From positions 422,623 to 482,789 of the forward strand of contig NW_008705566.1 of assembly GCF_000186865.1 (NCBI RefSeq): 60,167 bases of DNA. The letters are read 5' to 3'. This stretch comes from Aureococcus anophagefferens (taxonomy: Eukaryota > Sar > Pelagophyceae > Pelagomonadales > Pelagomonadaceae). The notes beneath the pieces are model-generated. The model ran no database searches and was not told the DNA's origin. It saw nothing but the letters and a program-made list of their open reading frames with translations. The translations under genes were made by a program, and so were the position numbers. Below, piece after piece: positions 43,366 through 50,274 of this stretch (positions are counted from its first letter, which is position 1; the number at the start of each line of letters is the position of its first letter).

Positions 43366-44826
43366 TTACGATTCCGCGCACGCCTTCCAGAAGCCCCAGC
43401 ACCCGTCGCAGTGGACCTGGCCGCAGGACCGGCACCGCGGCGGGCCGGCGTAGACCGCGGCGCCGCCGGCGAGCGCGCCGAGGCGCGCGCGGACGCGGTC
43501 GAGCTGCTTCCGCAGGGACCGGCGCCGGTTCACGGACGTCTTCGCCGCGGGCGCCTCGAGCGCCGCCGCGAGCCCGCGCGCCTGGTCCTCGAGCGCGCCC
43601 GCGTCGCAGGCGTCCAGGAAGTGGCAGTAGGCGCCGCGGAGGTCCGCGTGGTCCGAGCAGTAGTGCTCGCGGCGGCTCGAGGAGCACGCCGGGCAGACGA
43701 GGCAGAGCGTCTCGCAGACGGAGCAGATGTTCCGCGCCGCGTGCGCGCCCCAGGGCTTCGCGCAGTCCGTGCAGACGCCCACGGCCGTCGGCGCCGGCGG
43801 CGCGTCGTAGGCGTCGGCCTCGCGCGCGTCGAAGAGGAAGTTCCGACCTTTCCAGACGCCGCCGCCGTCGGGGTAGCGCTCGAGGAAGCGGTGGATGCCG
43901 CCGTCGAGCTGGTGCACGGCCTCGACGCCCTTGGACCGCAGGTAGGCCGACGCCTTCTCGCAGCGCACGCCGCCCGTGCAGTACATGAGCACCTCCTTGC
44001 CCCGCGCGCGGCCGACGACGTCCTCGCGGTCCACGTAGCGCGTCCACTCGTGCATGGTGCGGATCGGCGCGCGCTCCGCGTTCGTGAAGTGGCCGACGTC
44101 GTACTCGAAGCCGTTGCGCACGTCGAGCACGAGGAGCTTGTCCGCCGCGTCGGGCGCGGAGAGCTTGGCGCGGAAGGAAGCCGCGTCCGCGTGCGGCGCG
44201 GACGTCTCCGACGACGCGCGCACGGCCGCGCCGAGGCCCGTGCTCACGATCTCGCCGCCGACCTTGACGTAGAGGTCCGGGAAGGGCGGCCGCGCGCCCG
44301 CCGCGAGCGGCGACCGCTTCACGTCGACGGCGGCGCCGAGCGCGGCCTCGACCGCGGCCGCGTAGGCGTCGCAGGCGTCGGTCGCGCCGCTCAGCGTGCC
44401 GTTGACGCCCTCGCCGGCGACGACGACGCGCCCGCGCAGGCCGAGCGCCGCGCCCGTGGCGCGCTGCCACGCCGCGTGGGCCTCGGGGTCCGCGACGGCC
44501 GCGTAGACGTAGTACGAGAGGACCGCGCCGGCGGGGACCCCCACGCAGGGCTCCATGGCGTCCAGGGCGTCGCCGCCGTCGCTCTCGTCGTCGCTCGCGG
44601 CGACGAGCTCCGGCATGTCGGGGTAGCAGTAGTCCATGGCGTTGCAGAGCTCGTCCATGCCGTCGTCGCGCTCCCGCGACCGCGACCGGTCGCGGCGCTC
44701 CATGGCCGCGTCCTCCTGCGACGCCTCCGCGGCCCAGCGGTCGCGCATGTCCTCCTGCGACGCCTCCGCGGCCCAGCGGTCGCGCATGGACCCGAGCCGC
44801 GACTCGTCGCCGAGCACGAAGGCCAT
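43366..44826 (-). CDS. TrhO/TSTD2-like rhodanese-domain protein (tRNA uridine hydroxylase family)
   Basis: 486 aa. An N-terminal disordered region carries an exact duplication of M-R-D-R-W-A-A-E-A-S-Q-E-D. An UPF0176 N-domain follows (V-V-A-G-E-G-V-N-G-T-L-S-G near 135), then rhodanese (L-D-V-R-N-G-F-E-Y near 250; active-site loop M-Y-C-T-G-G-V-R-C-E-K-A near 285; Q-L-D-G-G-I-H-R-F-L). The C-terminus has paired cysteines (C-T-D-C, C-S-V-C, C-L-V-C-P-A-C), a probable zinc ribbon, as in TSTD2. Bacterial TrhO makes 5-hydroxyuridine at tRNA position 34; that role is inferred here. Confidence 0.85.
   Translation of the reverse strand: MAFVLGDESRLGSMRDRWAAEASQEDMRDRWAAEASQEDAAMERRDRSRSRERDDGMDELCNAMDYCYPDMPELVAASDDESDGGDALDAMEPCVGVPAGAVLSYYVYAAVADPEAHAAWQRATGAALGLRGRVVVAGEGVNGTLSGATDACDAYAAAVEAALGAAVDVKRSPLAAGARPPFPDLYVKVGGEIVSTGLGAAVRASSETSAPHADAASFRAKLSAPDAADKLLVLDVRNGFEYDVGHFTNAERAPIRTMHEWTRYVDREDVVGRARGKEVLMYCTGGVRCEKASAYLRSKGVEAVHQLDGGIHRFLERYPDGGGVWKGRNFLFDAREADAYDAPPAPTAVGVCTDCAKPWGAHAARNICSVCETLCLVCPACSSSRREHYCSDHADLRGAYCHFLDACDAGALEDQARGLAAALEAPAAKTSVNRRRSLRKQLDRVRARLGALAGGAAVYAGPPRCRSCGQVHCDGCWGFWKACAES
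44711..44788. repeat. Perfect 39-bp in-frame tandem duplication
   Basis: Units 44711-44749 and 44750-44788 differ at no position I can see and encode M-R-D-R-W-A-A-E-A-S-Q-E-D twice in the TrhO-like protein. Identity implies recent origin. Confidence 0.9.
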
Positions 44827-44955
44827 TTCGATCGATTGCCAAGGCCCAGACCGCCTCGACCTCGCCCAAGCCGGAATTGCCCATCACGATCACGACAAAG
44901 TGCAGGCGCGGAGTTTCGAGCTCTCCGCGTCGTCCATCGCGCCGTCCAAGCGCGA

Positions 44956-44964
44956 GGGCTGCCC
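44956..44964. promoter_or_regulatory. GGGCTGCCC octamer upstream of ABC1 kinase gene
   Basis: 14 bp upstream of the ATG at 44979, in the 150-bp divergent promoter shared with the TrhO-like gene. Confidence 0.35.
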
Positions 44965-44978
44965 TTTTCTGCCGGCCC

Positions 44979-46881
44979 ATGTTCGGCGCCTGCCGGAGCC
45001 CGCGCGGCGGCGAGGCGCCGAGCTCGCCGGCGCCGCCGCCGCCGCCGTCGCCGACGCTCGAGGCCGCGAGCCTCGGCGAGAAGTTCGTGGGCGCCGGCCG
45101 CAACCTGAGCCTGACGCGCAAGGTGCTGCCCATCGCCTTCCGCTTCCGCGACGTCCAGCTGAAGATGCGCGCCGTGCGCAAGAAGCTGCGCGACAGCGAC
45201 CCGGATAAATTCTACGCGACGCGCGACGCGACCTGGGACGCGATCCACGAGCGGGAGGCGGCGAAGATCGCGAAGATCGGGCGCGACATGGGCGGCATCT
45301 ACAACAAGGCCTGGCAGTTCATGGCGACGCAGGACCTGTTGCTGCCGTCGCCCTGGGTCGCCGAGATGCAGTTCAGCTTCGAGGACTTCCCGCCGCGGCC
45401 CTGGGCGGAGCTGGAAAAGACGGTCGAACGCGCGCTCGCGGGGCGGCCGCCGAGCGCCGGCGCGCCACCGGACGCGACGGGTCTGCTCCGCTACTTCGCG
45501 TCCGTCGACCCCGCGCCGCTCGCGTCGGCGTCCATCGGCCAGGTCCACGCGGCGACGCTCTATTCCGGCGAAGCGGTCGTCGTGAAGGTCATCTACCCCG
45601 AGATCCGGACGCACATGCGGAGCGACCTCGCGAACATCGCGCAGGTCGCGGACCTCATCTTCGGCATGATCGACATGCCCATCAAGGACACGATCATGAC
45701 CATCTTGGGCGAGTTCATGATCTCCTTCCCGCTGGAGATGGATTTCGGCAACGAGCTCGAGAACACGCGGCGGACGCGCGCGCTGATCGACGCCGAGGGG
45801 CTGGGAGACGCGATCCGCGTGCCGCGGTGCTACGACGAGCTGAGCGACGCGAGCGTTTTAGTGATGGAGCGGCTCGACGGGACGACGGTCGCGTCGCTCG
45901 CGGAGTCCAAGGCCGGCGGGGTTTCGGAGGAGGCGTCCAAGAGCGTGCTGCGGATCGTCGACGTCCTGGGGAAGATGATCTTCCGCGACGGCTGGTTCCA
46001 CGCGGACACCGGCGTCGAGCGAGAACCGTCGCGCGAATCTCGCCGGGAAACGAGAAGAAATCCACCGTCCGTAGGCGGACACGCACCCGGGCAACGTCAT
46101 GGTGCTCGGGGACGGGTCCGTCGGGCTCATCGACTTCGGCCAGTGCTGCGCGCTCAACGACGAGTCGCGGAAGCGGCTCTGCTCCCTCGTCATGCTGCTG
46201 AGATTGCGGAGCCCCGCGCTGCTCAAGCTGACCTTCGCGGACCTGCCGTCGCTCTTCGGCGACTTCGACTTCAAGTTCAACACGGCGGACGTGGACGAGA
46301 TCGGCGCCCTCTTCGCCTACTTCTTCGACACGGACGCGACGGCCGGCGGCACCGTGGACCCGGCGACGTACGAGTCCATCCGGCGGACCGCGCGCTACAA
46401 GCCCGCGGCGCTGCCCATCGCGACGGACTGCCCGAAGGAGGTCGTCTTCTTCGGGCGCGTCGTCGCGTCCCTGCGCAAGTGCTTCGAGAAGGTGGGCCTC
46501 GAGGGCTTCTCCGTCGTCGACGCGTGGTACGGCGTCGCGCGGCGGTCGCTCGCGGAGCTCCGGGCGGCCGAGGACGCGCCGGACCGCGTCGCGGACTCGT
46601 TGCTCGCGCTCCTGCCCGCGGACCCGGGCCACCTCGAGCTCCAGCGGTCGCTCGCGATGCGGTTCCTCGACGTGCCCGACGCCGAAAAGGCCGCGGCCGT
46701 CGACGCGCACCGGCCGCTGCTCGCCGCGGCCGTCGCGGCGCCGGAGTTCGCGCGGAGCGTCGCGGGGTTCGCGCTGCTGCGACCCGACGACCTTCGCGCG
46801 GCGCTGGTCGTCGCCGGCGCCGCGGTCCTGTTCGCCGCGTGCTCCCTCGTCGGCACCCTCGCGCGATGGGCCCTAACGTAG
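44979..46881 (+). CDS. ABC1/ADCK (UbiB) atypical kinase, two exons
   Basis: 609 aa from exons 44979-46001 and 46075-46881. UbiB-family proteins support ubiquinone or plastoquinone/prenyl-lipid metabolism in mitochondria or plastids. Seen: A-S-A-S-I-G-Q-V-H-A-A (Ala-rich loop, about 185), V-V-V-K-V-I-Y-P (Lys), catalytic H-A-D-T-H-P-G-N-V-M near 342, and metal-binding L-I-D-F-G-Q-C. In place of the family K-x-G-Q motif there is K-A-W-Q. The C-terminus has a hydrophobic span (V-V-A-G-A-A-V-L-F-A-A-C). No clear targeting peptide. Intron removal at the duplication restores the catalytic loop exactly. Confidence 0.9.
46002..46074 (+). mobile_element. Introner-type intron in ABC1 gene (73 bp, TSD GCGGACAC, GC donor)
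   Basis: GCGGACAC occurs at 46002-46009 and 46075-46082. The left copy supplies a GC donor and the element end GTAG the acceptor. Removal restores F-H-A-D-T-H-P-G-N. The core CGCCGGGAAACGAGAAGAAA resembles the channel intron at 3623-3710, indicating one element family. Confidence 0.85.
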
Positions 46882-47066
46882 AAGGCGGCGTCTCCTGTTC
46901 GCGGCGCTGTCTCTTCCCGCGTCCCCCGCGCGTCGCGTCTTCGGGTCGCACCATCGAGGGTGTAGAAGACGGCGTCTCTTACCGGCCTTCCGGGGGGAGT
47001 CCTAAGCAGCGGCCAGGCGGGGCGCTTCAGGGGGGATTGTCTCGCCGTCGACGTCGACGTCGCCGC

Positions 47067-47681
47067 TTAGAGGATGGAGAAGTGGAGCGTGTCGAACTGC
47101 TCCGCGAGGGTCTGGCCCGTCTGGCCCTCGCCGAACATGGCGCCGGCGATGCCGAGCATGGCGAGGCGGCCGTTGGCCATCTCCGCGTTCAGCTTCTTGA
47201 CCTTCTCCTCGCCCTCGTAGGTCGCGCCGAAGAAGCCGCAGCCGTAGTCGCCGCTGTAGTTGTTCGCGGGCCACCACGCGAGCTCGACGAGGCCGACGAA
47301 GAGGAGGATCTGGAGGAGGCCCGCCGGGGGGACGGCGAAGATGCCCTTGAAGCCGTTGGGCACGTCGGAGAACTTGAGGTCCGCCGACTTGGAGAGGTAG
47401 CCAGGGAACTCGATGTCCGCGTTGTGGACGAGGACGCCCGTGATGGCGGCCATGGACACGCGGCCGTGCTTGCGCTCGACGGCGCGGCGGCGGACGAACG
47501 CCTCCGGGCCGTCCTTCTCGACGAGGCCGAGCGGGTCGTAGAAGCCCGCGGGCGCCTGCACGCCGACGACCGACTCGTCGACCATCGTGAGCGCGCTCTT
47601 GGACGCGCGCGCGAAGGACGGCAGGACCTTCGACTGGAAGGCCGCGGCCGTGGACATGCAGAGCGCGAGGATGAGCTTCAT
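47067..47681 (-). CDS. Fucoxanthin chlorophyll a/c-binding antenna protein
   Basis: 204-aa light-harvesting protein of the thylakoid. The presequence is bipartite: an ER signal M-K-L-I-L-A-L-C-M-S-T-A-A-A-F-Q with the stramenopile A-x-A-F cleavage motif, then a transit-like stretch. Three chlorophyll-binding helices: helix 1 E-R-K-H-G-R-V-S-M-A-A-I-T-G (about 70), helix 2 G-L-L-Q-I-L-L-F-V-G-L-V-E-L near 125, helix 3 E-M-A-N-G-R-L-A-M-L-G-I-A-G near 165. The E-x-x-H/N-x-R pairs are intact. Length is standard. Key evidence for the lineage. Confidence 0.96.
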   Translation of the reverse strand: MKLILALCMSTAAAFQSKVLPSFARASKSALTMVDESVVGVQAPAGFYDPLGLVEKDGPEAFVRRRAVERKHGRVSMAAITGVLVHNADIEFPGYLSKSADLKFSDVPNGFKGIFAVPPAGLLQILLFVGLVELAWWPANNYSGDYGCGFFGATYEGEEKVKKLNAEMANGRLAMLGIAGAMFGEGQTGQTLAEQFDTLHFSIL

Positions 47682-48132
47682 GGTTATTTAACCTGCGGAA
47701 GGGAGCGGGTGAAGCGCAGGGCGGATCGATTCGGCGCGAGCGCGGGCGCTCTCGCCGGCGGGAGCGCGGCGCGCTAGCCGGCGCTAGCGCGGCGTGCCCC
47801 CCCGGGGGCGCGGCGCCCGGGGCGCTGCCCCGCCGGCCCGTCGCTCGCGCTCGCCGGCCTCAAAATCTTGAGTGGCAGCGAGCGGCGGCGGCGAAGGCCC
47901 GCGGCCCCCGAAACGCCACGCCAACGCGACGACGCTTGACAGCGCTCGTCTAGCACTGTCGCGCGACGCTCTCGGGTCCCACAACGCTCTCGGGGCGGGC
48001 ACAAAAAGCGTGGAAATTGACGCCGCATCGAACGGATTGACTTGAAGATCGCGGAGAGCCAGCCAAAAAGCCAGCCCAAGCCAGCATTGAAGCGAGGTGC
48101 CCTCCGCTCGATGGTCGACTGCTTGTTCTCGC
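47682..48132. other. Divergent promoter region of FCP and NHL genes
   Basis: About 450 bp with no credible frame. An inverted repeat with the arm GCGCTAGC occurs near 47771-47790, and a TTAAATAA-like AT box lies just upstream of the FCP start. Probably carries the light-regulated FCP promoter; no known light box recognised. Confidence 0.5.
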
Positions 48133-49485
48133 ATGCTGCCCGCCTGGAGCGACGTCGTCCAGCGGCGGCGGCGCGGCCGGCTCGGCGCCGGCGCGTTCGC
48201 AGCTTTCGTGGCGCAGCGCGCAACAGCGGTGGCGAGCGACGAGACAAAGGCTGCACCGCAGGAGCAGCCGATCGACGAGCAGGCTGCCGACGAGAAGCCG
48301 ATCGACGAGCAGGCCGCCGACGAGAAGCAGATCGACGAGAAGACACACGATGACGCGGCGGACGCGTGGGAGCGCGAGCTCGCGTCGTACGCCCAACAGC
48401 GCCTCGAGGCGCTGCGGGCCGTCGTCAGAGCGAAGGCGCCGAGGCTGGGAGGCCACATCGGCCGAGCGATCACGCGCGCGCTCTGGTCCTTCGCCGCGCC
48501 TGTCCTCGCCGCCTACCGGCCAGCGCGTATCTTCGACGCGCGGCGGTCGCTCGCGGAGGACAGCAACCGACTGGCCTACGGCTTCGGCGTCGCCGTCGAC
48601 GATTCGGACGACGATCCGGAGCGGTTCGCCGTCTACGTCGCCGACGTCGCCGGTGCCGTGATCGTCCGCTTCCGAGGCGACCACGTCGACATCCTGGGCG
48701 AGGGAGCGCTCGCGCGTCCCTACGACGTCGTCGCGACGCGCTCCGGGACGCTCTACGTCGCCGATCGAGACGCGAACGCGATCGTCCGCGTCGACGCCGA
48801 CGGCTCCGCGGAAACCGTCGTCGCCGAGCTCTCGGCGCCCGTGGCCCTCGCGCTCGACGCCGACGGCGCGCTCGTCGTCGCGGAGCGCGGCGCGGACGCG
48901 GGCGTCCGCAAGTACTGGCTCGACGACGAACGCGAAACCTCCGCGACGCTCTCGGGCCCGGGCTTCGCGGGCGAGCCCGTCGGCGTCTGCTGCGGCGCGC
49001 GGCGCGCCGTCTTCGCCTGCACGACGTCCCACGAGGTCCGGGCCATCGTCGACGAGACGACGGCGGCGAAGCGGACCGCGCCGGCGGCGCCGGTCTCCCG
49101 CAAGGTCGCCGGCGGCGCGAACGGCCGCGGCGCGACGCCGGCCGCGGACATCGTCATCGACGCCCGCCGGGGCCTCTATGATCGGCGCACGGGCCACCGC
49201 CTCACGATGAACCAGGAGAGGTTCCGCGCGACGGACCAACTGAACGCGCCGTCGTCGCTCGCGGCGCTCCCGCCGGCGGACCGCGGCGCGCCGCTCGAGG
49301 TCCTCGTCGTCGACCGGCGCAACGCGCGCGTCGTCCGCCTCGCGCCGGGCGCCGGCGTCGCGCCGGAGGTCGTCGTCGACGGCCTCCGCGACCCGTCGGG
49401 CCTCGCGCTCGACCGGCTCCAGCGCCTCTACGTCGTCGAGGTCGCGCGGCGGCGGGTGGTGAGGTACGACCCCGTGTGGGTCTGA
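48133..49485 (+). CDS. NHL-type beta-propeller protein
   Basis: 450 aa. After a basic/amphipathic N-terminus and an acidic 10-residue repeat (P-I-D-E-Q-A-A-D-E-K), residues 150-450 contain NHL-like blades: L-A-R-P-Y-D-V-V-A-T-R-S-G-T-L-Y-V-A-D, A-P-V-A-L-A-L-D-A-D-G-A-L-V-V-A, L-N-A-P-S-S-L-A-A-L, and R-D-P-S-G-L-A-L-D-R-L-Q-R-L-Y-V-V-E. Such propellers bind proteins or RNA. No catalytic motif. The first ATG in frame is 48133. Confidence 0.75.
   Translation: MLPAWSDVVQRRRRGRLGAGAFAAFVAQRATAVASDETKAAPQEQPIDEQAADEKPIDEQAADEKQIDEKTHDDAADAWERELASYAQQRLEALRAVVRAKAPRLGGHIGRAITRALWSFAAPVLAAYRPARIFDARRSLAEDSNRLAYGFGVAVDDSDDDPERFAVYVADVAGAVIVRFRGDHVDILGEGALARPYDVVATRSGTLYVADRDANAIVRVDADGSAETVVAELSAPVALALDADGALVVAERGADAGVRKYWLDDERETSATLSGPGFAGEPVGVCCGARRAVFACTTSHEVRAIVDETTAAKRTAPAAPVSRKVAGGANGRGATPAADIVIDARRGLYDRRTGHRLTMNQERFRATDQLNAPSSLAALPPADRGAPLEVLVVDRRNARVVRLAPGAGVAPEVVVDGLRDPSGLALDRLQRLYVVEVARRRVVRYDPVWV
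48268..48342. repeat. 30-bp in-frame tandem repeat
   Basis: CCGATCGACGAGCAGGCTGC plus ten more bases, at 48268 and 48298 with a partial third copy at 48328. Encodes P-I-D-E-Q-A-A-D-E-K. Confidence 0.85.
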
Positions 49486-49659
49486 GTTAGATTGTTGGTG
49501 TCACAAGGAGGGCGCGCGTTCCGCTTCTAGATGGTGTTTTTACAGGAGGAAAGCGCGCGCGCGGCGCCGAAACGCCGCCGCGCCGCGCCGCGGAAGGCGC
49601 GCGTGCGCGCGACGCCCGGGGGCCGCCGCCCGCGGGACGTCATGCGCACGGCCCGCCGC

Positions 49660-49845
49660 TTATTGCTTCGCCGCCGCCTCCTCCGCGAGCTGCTTGTCCC
49701 GTCTCGCCATCATGAAGTCAAAATCGTCGCGGCCGATCACGCGCTTCTCGCCCTTGAAGAGCTGGTGGATGGGCGGGATGAGCGCGCCCGTGAGGGAGAA
49801 GGCGCCGATGATGATGATCACGCCGGGGGCCGTCTGCCACGGCAT
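49660..49845 (-). CDS. NDUFA1: NADH:ubiquinone oxidoreductase subunit NDUFA1 (MWFE)
   Basis: 61-aa mitochondrial complex I subunit with a single N-terminal membrane span (P-G-V-I-I-I-I-G-A-F-S-L-T-G-A-L-I) followed by I-H-Q-L-F-K-G-E-K-R-V and R-D-D-F-D-F-M-M-A-R-R-D-K-Q-L. The I-H-x(4-5)-G and M-x-R-R-D-K patterns match plant and animal MWFE. Length is close to plant homologues (about 65). A GGCAGCC motif (49875-49881) lies 30 bp upstream of the ATG. Confidence 0.88.
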   Translation of the reverse strand: MPWQTAPGVIIIIGAFSLTGALIPPIHQLFKGEKRVIGRDDFDFMMARRDKQLAEEAAAKQ

Positions 49846-49967
49846 GGTTTACGGTGCGTGGACTCGATGTGTGTGGCAGCCTACAAGATCGCGACAGTCG
49901 AACGGGGGCGGCTTCGGAACGCGCGCGCGTCGCATTTTTCTATCGCATCGCACAAATCTCTCCGACG

Positions 49968-50123
49968 ATGTCAAAGTCTCTCTCCCGCGCGCGCGCGGTC
50001 CCGCGCGGCCCTGAAGACGCGGCCCATTGCGTGTCGATGATCTTCTGTCCGGAGCAGGAAGAGGCATGGGCTGGAGGAAAGCTCATTTTGAGAGCGCCTG
50101 ACCCGCCAAAGCAGTGCCTCTAG
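49968..50123 (+). CDS. Possible 51-aa small ORF
   Basis: ATG at 49968 to TAG at 50121-50123 (M-S-K-S-L-S-R-A-R-A to K-L-I-L-R-A-P-D-P-P-K-Q-C-L). Composition is plausible, but there is no domain or homologue I can name. It fills a 430-bp gap between NDUFA1 and the SNM1 gene. May be noncoding. Confidence 0.25.
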   Translation: MSKSLSRARAVPRGPEDAAHCVSMIFCPEQEEAWAGGKLILRAPDPPKQCL

Positions 50124-50274
50124 CGGTAGCGCGGGCGCGCATCTACGGCGCATCAACTCCGTGATCGTCGCAGCGAACGTAAGCGCGCGCAAAAAACGCT
50201 AAACGTCGCGAGGAAGCGCTCGTTTAAAGCAGCAGCCGCTCTAGTTTAAAGCCGCGGCCACCGCCGCGGGCAGC

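Noticed and set aside
43277..43453. Plus-strand 58-codon frame with a signal-peptide-like start
   Set aside because: About half lies antisense to the TrhO-like coding sequence and the C-terminus has no domain. Kept only as a note.
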